A DNA stretch of 64,000 bases from Mycolicibacterium xanthum (GTDB lineage Bacteria > Actinomycetota > Actinomycetes > Mycobacteriales > Mycobacteriaceae), in assembly GCF_019710635.1 (NCBI RefSeq), contig NZ_JAIFZS010000020.1:82017-146016 (forward strand), given 5' to 3'. The notes beneath the pieces are model-generated. The model saw only the letters and a program-made list of their open reading frames with translations. It was not told where the DNA came from and did not search any database. The position numbers and the translations under genes are program-made. Of this stretch, positions 32,296-40,394 are shown in pieces; position 1 is the stretch's first letter, and each line of letters opens with the position of its first letter.

Positions 32296-32973
32296 GTGAA
32301 GATCGGGCTGCAGATGGCCGCATCGGCGACGATCGGCCTGCTGGTGCTCGGTGCCGCGCTGTTCCTGCCTGCCGGCACCCTGCACTACCGGCAGGGTTGG
32401 CTGTTCATCGCGGTGTTCGTGGTGTGCACACTGGTGCCCTCGGGGTATCTCGCGGTGCGCAGCCCCGCTGCGCTGCAGCGCAGGCTCAATGTCGGCCCCA
32501 CCGCCGAAACCCGCCCCGCGCAGCGGGTCGTCATCTGCGCGGCCGCCGCGTCCACCCTGGCGGTGCTGGTGATCAGCGCGCTGGACTGGCGGTTCGGCTG
32601 GTCGGCGGTGCCGGTGTGGCTGGTGTTGGCCGGCGACATGCTGGTCGGGACCGGCCTGGTGGTGGCTCAGCTGGTGGTGGTGCAGAACAACTACGCGGGG
32701 GCCAGCATCACCGTCGAAGACGACCAACCACTGGTGTCGACCGGCATGTACGGGGTGGTGCGCCACCCCATGTACGCCGCATCGCTGGTGCTCACCGTCG
32801 GCATCCCGCCGGCCCTCGGCTCGTTGTGGGGCCTGCTGGTGGTGGCGCTGACGTTCCCGCCGGTACTGGCGGTGCGCATCCTCGACGAGGAGAAGGCGAT
32901 GCTCGCCGGTCTGCCCGGGTACCGCGAGTACATGCATCGGGTGCGCTACCGCGTCATACCCGGGGTGTGGTGA
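32296..32973 (+). CDS. Isoprenylcysteine carboxyl methyltransferase-like membrane protein (Rv1216c-like)
   Basis: 225 residues with five to six TM helices and the ICMT/PEMT-type motif RHPMYAASL near residue 155, followed by EEKAMLAGLPGYREYMHRVRYRVIP. These integral methyltransferases bind SAM near this C-terminal motif; the acceptor in mycobacteria is unknown. GTG 32296 follows GAGGAGG by 5 nt and starts 10 nt after the permease stop, so it is probably part of the raaS-like operon. Confidence 0.82.
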   Translation: MKIGLQMAASATIGLLVLGAALFLPAGTLHYRQGWLFIAVFVVCTLVPSGYLAVRSPAALQRRLNVGPTAETRPAQRVVICAAAASTLAVLVISALDWRFGWSAVPVWLVLAGDMLVGTGLVVAQLVVVQNNYAGASITVEDDQPLVSTGMYGVVRHPMYAASLVLTVGIPPALGSLWGLLVVALTFPPVLAVRILDEEKAMLAGLPGYREYMHRVRYRVIPGVW

Positions 32974-33010
32974 GGGTCGGCCGGCGGCGCAAACGCCGCA
33001 TACTGGTGGG

Positions 33011-33604
33011 ATGGAACTGCTCACGGGCCTCGGCCTGGCGACGGCGGCCGGGCTCAACGCCTATATCCCGCTGCTCGCCCTCGGTCTGCTGGCCCGGTTC
33101 ACCGATCTGGTGACCCTGCCGCCGGGCTGGGCTTGGCTGGAGAACGGCTGGGTGATGGCGATCGTCGCGGCGCTGCTGGTGGTGGAGGTCGTCGCCGACA
33201 AGATTCCCGCGCTCGACAGCATCAACGACACCATTCAGACGTTCGTCCGCCCGACCGCCGGCGGCATCGTGTTCGGTTCCGGCACCGCGGCGCAGACGGC
33301 GGCGGTCACCGATCCGGGTGCCTTCGCTCAGTCGGGTCAGTGGATTCCGGTGGCGATCGGGGTGATCGTCGCGCTGGTGGTGTCGCTGACCAAGTCCACG
33401 GTGCGGCCCGCGGCCAACGTCGCGACCGCGGGAACGGCCGCTCCGGTGCTGAGCACCGTGGAGGACATCGCCAGCGTCACGCTGGTCTTCCTGGCGATCC
33501 TGGTGCCGGTGCTCGTGCTGGTGGCCGCGATCGTGCTGGCCTGGCTGGCGGTCAGGATGATCCGCAGGCGCCGCCGCGCCGGGGCGGGTCAGCCGACCCG
33601 ATAG
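33011..33604 (+). CDS. DUF4126 membrane protein
   Basis: 197 residues with about five TM segments. The opening ELLTGLGLATAAGLNAYIPLL and the conserved VEVVADKIPALDSINDTIQTFVRP are DUF4126 hallmarks; a basic tail RRRRRAG ends the protein. The function is unknown. It lies 37 nt after the methyltransferase and is convergent with glgC. Confidence 0.8.
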   Translation: MELLTGLGLATAAGLNAYIPLLALGLLARFTDLVTLPPGWAWLENGWVMAIVAALLVVEVVADKIPALDSINDTIQTFVRPTAGGIVFGSGTAAQTAAVTDPGAFAQSGQWIPVAIGVIVALVVSLTKSTVRPAANVATAGTAAPVLSTVEDIASVTLVFLAILVPVLVLVAAIVLAWLAVRMIRRRRRAGAGQPTR

Positions 33605-33610
33605 CCGCCG

Positions 33611-33627
33611 GGCGCGCTCACCGCGCC
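33611..33627. terminator. Short hairpin between DUF4126 gene and glgC
   Basis: A 6-bp GC stem, GGCGCG-CTCAC-CGCGCC, in the 28-nt gap of a convergent pair. No U-tract follows. Confidence 0.4.
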
Positions 33628-33632
33628 GTGTC

Positions 33633-34847
33633 CTAGATCCACACGCCCTTGCCGACCGCGACCACGCCGCCGGCGCTCACCGAAAACCGGTCGCGGTCCT
33701 TCTCGAGGTCGACACCGACCATCTCGCCCGGACCCACCACCACGTTCTTGTCCAGGATCGCGTGCCGGACCACCGCGCCGCGGCCGACCCGAGCCCCCGG
33801 CATGACGACGCTTCCCTCCACGATCGCGCCGTCGTCGACGACCACGTTGCTCGACAACACCGAATTGCGCACCGACGCAGCCGATATGATGCTGCCCGCC
33901 CCGACGACGGACTCCTGCGCCGAGCCGCCGTTGACGAACTTGGCGGGTGCGAGGTTCTCGGCGCCCCCACGGATCGGCCAGCGCTTGTTGTAGAGGTTGA
34001 AGATCGGGTGTACGGACACCAGATCCATGTGGGCGTCGTAGAAGGCGTCGAGGGTCCCCACGTCACGCCAGTAGCCGTGGTCACGCTCGGTGGCCCCGGG
34101 CACCTCGTTGTTGTTGAAGTCGTACACCGCCGCCATGCCGTCCTCGACCAGGCGCGGGATGATGTCGCCACCCATGTCGTGATCGGAATCGTCGTCGTCG
34201 GCGTCGGCGCGGATCGCGTCGATCAGCACCTTGGTGGTGAAGATGTAGTTGCCCATGGACACAAAGGTCTGCTCGGGGTCGTCCGGAGTACCCGGGGGGT
34301 CGGCCGGCTTCTCGATGAACGACCGGATCCGACCGGAGTCGTCAGCATCGATGCACCCGAACGCGGTCGCCTCGGCGCGCGGGACCCTGATTCCGGCGAC
34401 CGTCGCCCCGGCCCCGCTCTCGATGTGGGCCTGGACCATCTGCTCGGGGTCCATCCGGTAGACGTGGTCGGCCCCGAAGATGACGATGTAGTCCGGGTCC
34501 TCGTCGTAGATCAGGTTCATCGACTGGTAGATGGCATCCGCCGAACCCGTGTACCACCGCGGGCCGAGGCGCTGCTGCGCCGGCACCGGCGTGATGTACT
34601 CGCCGGCAAGCCCCGATAGCCGCCAGTTCTGCGAGATGTGCCGATCCAGCGAATGCGACTTGTATTGGGTGAGAACACAGATTCGCAGATACCGGGCGTT
34701 GACGAGGTTCGACAGGACGAAATCGATCAGGCGGTAGGCGCCCCCGAAAGGCACAGCGGGCTTGGCTCGGTCGGCTGTCAGCGGGTACAGCCGTTTGCCC
34801 TCCCCGCCGGCCAGGACGATGCCCAGCACGTGTGGCGCTTCCCTCAT
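33633..34847 (-). CDS. glgC: Glucose-1-phosphate adenylyltransferase
   Basis: 404 residues making ADP-glucose from ATP and glucose-1-phosphate, the donor for alpha-glucan and glycogen. Seen: [23 protein letters not shown] at the N-terminus (catalytic signature), [10 protein letters not shown] (metal Asp), IEKP, and a C-terminal left-handed beta-helix with hexapeptide repeats (residues about 290-400). ATG 34847 has TAGGTT 6 nt upstream (leaderless candidate). Divergent from glgM, which uses ADP-glucose. Confidence 0.96.
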   Translation of the reverse strand: MREAPHVLGIVLAGGEGKRLYPLTADRAKPAVPFGGAYRLIDFVLSNLVNARYLRICVLTQYKSHSLDRHISQNWRLSGLAGEYITPVPAQQRLGPRWYTGSADAIYQSMNLIYDEDPDYIVIFGADHVYRMDPEQMVQAHIESGAGATVAGIRVPRAEATAFGCIDADDSGRIRSFIEKPADPPGTPDDPEQTFVSMGNYIFTTKVLIDAIRADADDDDSDHDMGGDIIPRLVEDGMAAVYDFNNNEVPGATERDHGYWRDVGTLDAFYDAHMDLVSVHPIFNLYNKRWPIRGGAENLAPAKFVNGGSAQESVVGAGSIISAASVRNSVLSSNVVVDDGAIVEGSVVMPGARVGRGAVVRHAILDKNVVVGPGEMVGVDLEKDRDRFSVSAGGVVAVGKGVWI

Positions 34848-34853
34848 GGTTCA

Positions 34854-34859
34854 AACCTA
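34854..34859 (-). promoter_or_regulatory. Candidate -10 hexamer for glgC (leaderless)
   Basis: TAGGTT (minus strand) lies 6 nt before ATG 34847, and no ribosome binding site is visible. Confidence 0.5.
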
Positions 34860-34895
34860 TCGGCCAGCAGCAACCAGGGCCAGCCATTCGCACTT

Positions 34896-34921
34896 TTGAC
34901 AGCAAGGCGGCGGGCTGTCAA
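34896..34921. promoter_or_regulatory. Inverted repeat between glgC and glgM
   Basis: TTGACAGC and GCTGTCAA are perfect inverted repeats of 8 bp with a 10-bp spacer, placed between the divergent starts. Each half contains a -35-like TTGACA. It could be a shared operator or paired -35 elements. Confidence 0.5.
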
Positions 34922-34960
34922 GACAATTGGTGATGCGACGCGACCGACCGAGATTTTGGA

Positions 34961-34966
34961 TACCGT
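34961..34966 (+). promoter_or_regulatory. Candidate -10 hexamer for glgM (leaderless)
   Basis: TACCGT lies 7 nt before ATG 34974, and no ribosome binding site is visible. Confidence 0.5.
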
Positions 34967-34973
34967 CTGGTGC

Positions 34974-36137
34974 ATGCGGGTGGCGATGATGACTCGGGAA
35001 TACCCACCCGAGGTCTACGGCGGTGCGGGCGTCCACGTCACGGAGCTCGTCGCGCAGTTGCGGCACCTCTGCGAGGTCGACGTCCACTGCATGGGGACCC
35101 CCCGGCCAGGCGTGACGGTGGCCCAGCCCGATCCGGCGCTGACCGGTGCCAATGCTGCGCTGGCGACCCTGTCGGCCGATCTGAACATGGTCAACGCCGC
35201 GGCGGCGGCCACGGTGGTGCATTCGCACACCTGGTACGCCGGGATGGCCGGACACCTTTCCGCCCTGCTCTACGGGGTACCGCACGTGCTCACCGCGCAT
35301 TCGCTGGAACCCATGCGCCCGTGGAAGGCAGAGCAACTCGGCGGCGGCTACCGCATCTCGTCGTGGGTGGAGAAGACGGCCGTCGAGGCCGCCGACGCGG
35401 TGATCGCCGTCAGCTCCGGGATGCGCCACGACGTGCTGCGCGCCTATCCGACGCTGGACCCCGACCGGGTGCACGTCGTGCGCAACGGTATCGACACCGA
35501 TGTCTGGTATCCGGCTCCGGCGCAGGATGGCGAATCGGTGCTCGCCGAACTCGGCGTCGACGCCGGCCGGCCGATCGTCGCCTTCGTCGGCCGGATCACC
35601 CGTCAGAAGGGGGTCGCCCACCTGGTGGCAGCGGCCCATCACTTCGCCCCGGAGGTCCAGTTGGTGCTGTGCGCGGGCGCGCCGGACACCCCGGAGATCG
35701 CCGAGGAGGTGGCCTCGGCGGTTCAGGCACTTTCGGCGGCGCGCTCGGGCGTGTTCTGGGTTCGCGAAATGCTACCCACCCCCAAGATCCGCGAAATACT
35801 TTCGGCAGCAACCACTTTCGTGTGCCCGTCGGTGTATGAGCCGTTGGGGATCGTGAACCTCGAGGCGATGGCCTGCTCGACCGCGGTGGTGGCCTCCGAC
35901 GTCGGCGGGATCCCCGAGGTGGTCGATGATCAACGCACCGGGCTGCTGGTGCACTACGACCCGAGCGACGCCGTGGAGTTCGAGCGCGGCCTCGCGGAGG
36001 CCGTCAATACGCTGGTCGCCGACCCGCAGCGGGCCCGTGCGTATGGTGTCGCGGGCCGGCAGCGCTGCATCGACGAGTTCTCCTGGGCGCACATCGCCGA
36101 GCAGACGCTGGAGATCTACCGGAAGGTGTCTGGATAG
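34974..36137 (+). CDS. glgM: Alpha-maltose-1-phosphate synthase / glycogen synthase (GT4)
   Basis: 387 residues, the same length as Rv1212c (older name glgA). It is a GT-B fold glycosyltransferase of family 4: MTREYPPEVYGGAGVHVTEL at the N-terminus, VHSHTWYAGM, the hinge RNGIDTDVWYP, VGRITRQKG and the donor-site motif VYEPLGIVNLEAMAC. It joins ADP-glucose to glucose-1-phosphate to make maltose-1-phosphate, which GlgE uses to build cytosolic and capsular alpha-glucan. The frame is open for 112 codons upstream, but length and the -10 support ATG 34974. Confidence 0.95.
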   Translation: MRVAMMTREYPPEVYGGAGVHVTELVAQLRHLCEVDVHCMGTPRPGVTVAQPDPALTGANAALATLSADLNMVNAAAAATVVHSHTWYAGMAGHLSALLYGVPHVLTAHSLEPMRPWKAEQLGGGYRISSWVEKTAVEAADAVIAVSSGMRHDVLRAYPTLDPDRVHVVRNGIDTDVWYPAPAQDGESVLAELGVDAGRPIVAFVGRITRQKGVAHLVAAAHHFAPEVQLVLCAGAPDTPEIAEEVASAVQALSAARSGVFWVREMLPTPKIREILSAATTFVCPSVYEPLGIVNLEAMACSTAVVASDVGGIPEVVDDQRTGLLVHYDPSDAVEFERGLAEAVNTLVADPQRARAYGVAGRQRCIDEFSWAHIAEQTLEIYRKVSG

Positions 36138-36138
36138 C

Positions 36139-36166
36139 GGTCCGGCCGCGCGCTCGCGGCCGGACC
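36139..36166. terminator. Bidirectional hairpin between glgM and the DUF3117 gene
   Basis: A perfect 12-bp stem, GGTCCGGCCGCG with loop CGCT and its complement, starts 2 nt after the glgM stop and ends 12 nt before the DUF3117 stop. It is the strongest hairpin noticed in the window. Confidence 0.8.
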
Positions 36167-36177
36167 GAAGCCTCGCG

Positions 36178-36345
36178 CTAGGCGGTGACGCCCCGCAGTT
36201 CGTCACCGAGTGCGGCCGCCTCTTCCGGGGTGAGTTCGACGACGAGCCGGCCACCGCCCTCCAGTGGTACCCGCATCACGATGCCGCGCCCCTCCTTGGT
36301 TGCTTCCAGTGGACCGTCTCCGGTCCGGGGCTTCATCGCCGCCAT
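36178..36345 (-). CDS. DUF3117 small protein (Rv1211-like)
   Basis: A 55-residue protein: MAAMKPRTGDGPLEATKEGR, then a compact beta-rich part RLVVELTPEEAAALGDELRG. It is nearly identical to the M. tuberculosis protein as I remember it, showing strong purifying selection for such a small gene. GGAGGGAGC precedes ATG 36345. The frame runs far upstream without similarity. Rv1211 has been described as calmodulin-like by some authors; the sequence shows no EF-hand. Function unknown. Confidence 0.88.
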   Translation of the reverse strand: MAAMKPRTGDGPLEATKEGRGIVMRVPLEGGGRLVVELTPEEAAALGDELRGVTA

Positions 36346-36499
36346 CGAGTGCTCCCTCCACAATGGGCGTGCCCGTCTGGGCCCGGTCTGTTCATCCGAA
36401 CTGGTTGCCCGGCTGTGAGGCAACCGACACCATCCAGCTCTGCACTGGTACAGACCTCCATTGTTCCCTATCCGGGCGTACTCGTGTGCAAAGACCCGG

Positions 36500-37363
36500 C
36501 TATAGCTGCTCGGATGGCAGGTCCGGCAGGGGCTCCACGTTCGGTTTGACCGCTTCGACGAAGTAGCCGCGCGGCGTCCCGGCCACCCCGGCGGGAGCGG
36601 GCGGCGAGTGCCACCGCCCCCACGCGTACCCCGGCTCGGCGACATCGGTCACCCGGGTGGTCCAGCCGAGGCGGCCGGCCAACGCACCGGGATCGTCGGT
36701 GCCGAACAGCCACGGCGCGCCCTGTTCATCCATCGTCCGGCGCAGGTCGGCCATGACCGGAGCGTCGAGCAGGGATCTCCCGACGACGTCATACAGCAGG
36801 ACCGAACCCGGTGCGGACAGCGCGTCGAGCCGGGCGAACAACGTGCCGACCCCGGTCGCCGTCAGGTACTGCAGCAGTCCCTCGACCAGCCATGCCGTGG
36901 GCGCCGCCGGATTCAGGCCGGCGTCGACCAGCACGGTCGGCCAGTCGGCGGTCAGATCGGTGCCGACCGGGATCCGCGTGCAGCGCGGTGGTTCACCGGC
37001 CAACAGCGCCGCCTTGGCCTCGATGACGGCGGGTTGATCCACCTCGAACACCGTCACCGCCGCCGGCCACGGCAGGCGGAATGCCCTGGCATCCAGTCCC
37101 GCCGCCAACAGCACCACCTGCCGGCAGACGGGTGCGGCACGCAGCAGAGCCTCGTCCCAGAACCGGGTGCGGACCACGATCTGCGTCGTCGACTGCGGGC
37201 CCACCCTGGCGACCATCCGCTCCAGCATCTCCAGTCCGGCCGGTCCGGCCAGCCGCTGCGCAAACGGATCGTCGAACAATCCGTCGGGCCGGGCCGATTC
37301 CCGGGCACGGACGGCGGCCACCAGCGCAGCGGTCCCCGCCACCTTCGTCCACGGATTGGTCAT
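36500..37363 (-). CDS. SAM-dependent methyltransferase, leucine carboxyl methyltransferase-like (TIGR00027 type)
   Basis: 287 residues. N-terminal ARESARPDGLFDDPFAQRLAG and Asn/Arg-rich VVRTRFWDEALL, the SAM loop VVLLAAGLDARAFRL (near residue 85), EVDQPAVIEAKAALL, and WLVEGLLQYL are hallmarks of this large mycobacterial family (putative SAM-dependent O-methyltransferases related to PPM). Substrates are mostly unknown. ATG 37363 gives the canonical start MTNPWTKVAGTA; the frame is open upstream but unrelated. Confidence 0.88.
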   Translation of the reverse strand: MTNPWTKVAGTAALVAAVRARESARPDGLFDDPFAQRLAGPAGLEMLERMVARVGPQSTTQIVVRTRFWDEALLRAAPVCRQVVLLAAGLDARAFRLPWPAAVTVFEVDQPAVIEAKAALLAGEPPRCTRIPVGTDLTADWPTVLVDAGLNPAAPTAWLVEGLLQYLTATGVGTLFARLDALSAPGSVLLYDVVGRSLLDAPVMADLRRTMDEQGAPWLFGTDDPGALAGRLGWTTRVTDVAEPGYAWGRWHSPPAPAGVAGTPRGYFVEAVKPNVEPLPDLPSEQL

Positions 37364-37461
37364 CGGCCGATCATCGCAAATGTCTTGGCCGACAACTCCG
37401 GACAACAGAACCGGGTCCGGGACGCCTCGGCTCGAGGGTGGACAACCCGAGGGTGGACGAA

Positions 37462-38070
37462 TCAGCTCTGCGGCGGCTCGACGAAACAGTCGGCGACGTG
37501 GTCGTCGACCATGCCGGTCGCCTGCATCAACGCATAAGCCGTTGTCGGGCCGACGAATCGGAACCCGCGACGCTTGAGATCCTTGGCCATCGCCGTGGAT
37601 TCGTCGGTCACCGCGGCGACCCGGGAGAGGTCGGCCGGCCGCCCGCGGGTCAGCCGGTCCTCCGGCGCGAACGACCACAGCAACTCCCCGAAGTCCACAC
37701 CGTGATCGGCCAGGTCGGCGACCACGCGGGCGTTGGCGATGGTGGCCTCGACCTTGGCACGATTGCGCACGATGCCGGCGTCGGCGAGCAGGCGCTCGAC
37801 ATCGCGTTCGGTGTACCGGGCCACCCGTTCGACGTCGAACCCGTCGAACGCGGCGCGGAAATTCTCCCGCTTGCGCAGGATGACGAGCCAGGACAAGCCG
37901 CTCTGGAAGGCCTCCAGGCTGACCCGCTCGAACAGCGCCGCCGAATCCCGCAGGGGCCGGCCCCACTCCATGTCGTGGTAGTCCCGATAGAGAACGAAAT
38001 CACCTGGCGACAAACGTGATTGGTCGATCCATCCGCAGCGGATCCGACGGTCGGCGGTCGCGCCGGTCAT
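37462..38070 (-). CDS. tagA: DNA-3-methyladenine glycosylase I
   Basis: 202 residues (Tag family): CGWIDQSRLSPGDFVLYRDYHDMEWG with the zinc-site Cys and the conserved W, FERVSLEAFQSGLSW, RRGFRFVGPTTAYALMQATGMVDDH with the helix-hairpin-helix Zn ligands H and C. It excises 3-methyladenine from alkylated DNA (base excision repair). ATG 38070 overlaps the stop of the DivIVA-like gene (ATGA), the last gene of a coupled operon that starts at folP2. Corresponds to Rv1210. Confidence 0.94.
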   Translation of the reverse strand: MTGATADRRIRCGWIDQSRLSPGDFVLYRDYHDMEWGRPLRDSAALFERVSLEAFQSGLSWLVILRKRENFRAAFDGFDVERVARYTERDVERLLADAGIVRNRAKVEATIANARVVADLADHGVDFGELLWSFAPEDRLTRGRPADLSRVAAVTDESTAMAKDLKRRGFRFVGPTTAYALMQATGMVDDHVADCFVEPPQS

Positions 38071-38453
38071 GAGTCTTCGCGCTCGCCGTCCGACGGGCCC
38101 TCCGGAGCCGCCCCGGTGAGGCCGGGGCACTCGGCTTCTTCGCGACGACCGGTTTCGCCGAGGTCCCCGGTGGCGCGCACCGCGGCGAGCTCGGCACGCA
38201 ACAGATCGAGCTCGCGGCCGAGGCGGTCGAGCACCCAGTCGACCTCACTGGTCTTGTAGCCGCGCACGGTCTGGCTGAACTTCACCGCGTCGACGTCGGC
38301 GCCGGTGACGCCCGAGGCGGGCAGCACGGTGGCGGTGGTGGCCTGCGGCAGCGGCGGCAGCACCTCACCGCGCCCGAACAGCAGGCTGCCGACGGCGAAC
38401 AACACCACACCGACGAGGACCAGCACCACCAGATAGAGCAGAACGAGGGTCAC
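38067..38453 (-). CDS. Membrane-anchored DivIVA-domain protein (Rv1209-like)
   Basis: 128 residues: one N-terminal TM helix (LVLLYLVVLVLVGVVLFAVGSLLFG), then a DivIVA-type segment VKFSQTVRGYKTSEVDWVLD and a coiled coil (DRLGRELDLLRAELAAV). DivIVA/Wag31-like domains mark curved membrane and growth poles in mycobacteria; a role near cell-wall synthesis sites is inferred. It sits between gpgS and tagA, overlapping the latter by 4 nt. Confidence 0.82.
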   Translation of the reverse strand: MTLVLLYLVVLVLVGVVLFAVGSLLFGRGEVLPPLPQATTATVLPASGVTGADVDAVKFSQTVRGYKTSEVDWVLDRLGRELDLLRAELAAVRATGDLGETGRREEAECPGLTGAAPEGPSDGEREDS

Positions 38454-38486
38454 CCCGCCATCCTGCCCGACCGGGCCGACAGGACG

Positions 38487-39446
38487 TCAGCGCGGGCGCA
38501 GCGTGATCATCGGCGGACGGTCGTCGAGGCTCACCTTCGACGTGCGCGCCGTGTAGTCGTCACCGTCGGCGTAGAACTGTGTCAGCCCGATGCCGGAGTC
38601 CTCGATGCCGCACCGGGACAGCAGCGTGGCGATGACCTGGCGGCTCATCGACGCCAGCTCGGTCAGCGGCCGGTTGCGGTGCGTGCGAACGCCCAGGTTG
38701 ACCTGGGCGATGGCGTCGAGCCCGAGCCGGTCATAGGCGTCGATCAGCAACCCGATCTCCACCCCGTACCCGGGTGCGAACGGCACCGCGGTGAGCAGTT
38801 CGCGGGTTCCCGCGTACTCGCCGCCCAGCGGCTGGTACAGGCAGGTCAACTCCGGGCGCAGCGCCGCCAGCAGGGGGCGGGCCACCAGTTCGGTGACCCG
38901 GCCACCGCCCTTGGCGTCCTCCTTGCCGCTGACCCGCAGCGGCCGCCGGTAGAAGCCCTTGACCAGGTGCACGCCTTCGGCGGTCAGCAGCGGCCCCAGC
39001 AGCTTGGGAACGAACATCGGGTCCGGATCGAGCAGATCGGAGTCGACGAACGCGATGAGGTCGCCCGTCGTGGCCGCCAACGAGCGCCACAACACCTCGC
39101 CCTTGCCCGGCTGCGGCTCGAGCTCGGGCAGCGCCACCTCACGACTGACCACCCGCGCCCCGGCGGCCACCGCACGGATCTCGGTGTCGTCGGTGGACCC
39201 CGAATCGAGCACGATCAGTTCGTCGACCAGTCCGCCGAGCAGCGGGGTGATGGTCTCGACCACCCCGGCGACGGTCTCTTCCTCGTTGAGGGCCGGGAGC
39301 ACCACGGACACCGTGCGGCCCTTCTTGGCGGCTTCCAGCTCGGCGACCGTCCAGCTGGGCCTGCTCCAGCTGTGATCGGTCAGCCAGCGATGTTCGGCCA
39401 TGTCATCGGTGGCCAGCCCCGTGATGCGATCGGACATAACGGTCAT
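38487..39446 (-). CDS. gpgS: Glucosyl-3-phosphoglycerate synthase
   Basis: 319 residues, GT81 family, GT-A fold: VSVVLPALNEEETVAGVV at the N-terminal nucleotide site, ELIVLDSGSTDDTEI, the divalent-metal motif FVDSDLLDP (DSD), GGRVTELVARPLLAALRPEL and QPLGGEYA. It transfers glucose from a nucleotide sugar to 3-phosphoglycerate, the first step of methylglucose lipopolysaccharides that bind fatty acyl chains. Its start overlaps the folP2 stop (ATGA), as in M. tuberculosis Rv1207-Rv1208. Confidence 0.95.
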   Translation of the reverse strand: MTVMSDRITGLATDDMAEHRWLTDHSWSRPSWTVAELEAAKKGRTVSVVLPALNEEETVAGVVETITPLLGGLVDELIVLDSGSTDDTEIRAVAAGARVVSREVALPELEPQPGKGEVLWRSLAATTGDLIAFVDSDLLDPDPMFVPKLLGPLLTAEGVHLVKGFYRRPLRVSGKEDAKGGGRVTELVARPLLAALRPELTCLYQPLGGEYAGTRELLTAVPFAPGYGVEIGLLIDAYDRLGLDAIAQVNLGVRTHRNRPLTELASMSRQVIATLLSRCGIEDSGIGLTQFYADGDDYTARTSKVSLDDRPPMITLRPR

Positions 39447-40318
39447 GCCAGTCCCCTAACCGTGTGTTTCGGCTGACGGGCGCCCTTGATTGACGCAACC
39501 ATCTCCAGTACCCGACGGGTGGGCCCCACCTCATGCACCCGAAACATCGCCGCACCCTCGGCGGCGGCGATCGCGGTCGCTGCCAGGGTGCCCTCGAGGC
39601 GTTCGGTCAGGCCCACACCCAGAGTTTCCCCGACGAAATCTTTGTTGCTCAGTGCCATCAGGACCGGCCATCCAGTGTTTACAAGGTCTTTTACATGGCG
39701 CAACAAACTAAGACCGTGGTAAGTGTTCTTGCCGAAATCGTGCGTCGGATCGATCAAAATCGCATCTCGACGCACCCCGAGGGCCACCGCGCGTTCGGCG
39801 GCCGCGGTCACCTCGGCGATGACGTCGTCGACCACACCGCGCTCCGAGATCCCGTAATTGACCCGGAACGGCCGGGTCCGCGGCGCCGCGCCGCCGGTGT
39901 GCGAGCACACCAGCCCGGCGCCGAACTCGGCGGCCACGGTGGGCAGATCCGGGTCCACACCCGCCCAGGTGTCGTTGATCAGGTCCGCGCCCGCCGCGCA
40001 GGCCTGCTTGGCCACCTCGGCGCGCCAGGTGTCGACGCTGATCAGCTGGTCGGGGAAGGTGCTGCGGAGCCACTCGATGAACGGCACCACCCGCGCGATC
40101 TCCTCGTCGACGCCGACCGTCTGCCCAGGCCCCGCCTTGACCCCGCCGACATCGACCACGTCGGCACCGTCACCGATGACGCGGTGTGCGGCCGCCTTGG
40201 CCGCCTCGTCGGTGAACGTGGCTCCCCGGTCGTAGAACGAGTCGGGCGTCCGGTTGACGATCGCCATGATCAGCGCGCGATCACCCGCCACCCGGCGGCC
40301 CAGAAACGTCGACTCCAC
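39443..40318 (-). CDS. folP2: Dihydropteroate synthase-like protein FolP2
   Basis: 291 residues with a DHPS TIM-barrel: IMAIVNRTPDSFYDRG (pterin/phosphate site), ISVDTWRAEVA, and DPTHDFGKN. The loop that reads DVGGESTRPG in true DHPS is DVGGVKAGPG here, which fits reports that FolP2 lacks normal DHPS activity. It is translationally coupled to gpgS, so a function in polymethylated polysaccharide synthesis rather than folate is plausible but unproven. Start GTG 40318 follows GGTGAGG at very short spacing. Confidence 0.9.
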   Translation of the reverse strand: MESTFLGRRVAGDRALIMAIVNRTPDSFYDRGATFTDEAAKAAAHRVIGDGADVVDVGGVKAGPGQTVGVDEEIARVVPFIEWLRSTFPDQLISVDTWRAEVAKQACAAGADLINDTWAGVDPDLPTVAAEFGAGLVCSHTGGAAPRTRPFRVNYGISERGVVDDVIAEVTAAAERAVALGVRRDAILIDPTHDFGKNTYHGLSLLRHVKDLVNTGWPVLMALSNKDFVGETLGVGLTERLEGTLAATAIAAAEGAAMFRVHEVGPTRRVLEMVASIKGARQPKHTVRGLA

Positions 40319-40337
40319 CTCACCAGGCTACGGCCCT

Positions 40338-40390
40338 GCGATTTCGGTGTAGTTCGTCACGCGAGAGGTGACGAACGACACCGAAATCGC
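40338..40390 (-). terminator. Long hairpin after fadD6
   Basis: Arms at 40338-40360 and 40368-40390 match at 22 of 23 positions around the 7-nt loop GCGAGAG. It begins 4 nt after the fadD6 stop and ends before the folP2 start. Both outer ends read CCGAAATCGC / GCGATTTCGG, like the hairpin after mrp. Confidence 0.75.
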
Positions 40391-40394
40391 GGGG

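Noticed and set aside
30531..32378. Long minus-strand frame opposite the ABC exporter permease
   Set aside because: Antisense shadow of the permease gene, rich in Arg/His/Gly/Gln with no recognisable domain; the same holds for frames at 21414-23096, 40368-42254, 42674-45184 and 57537-59477.
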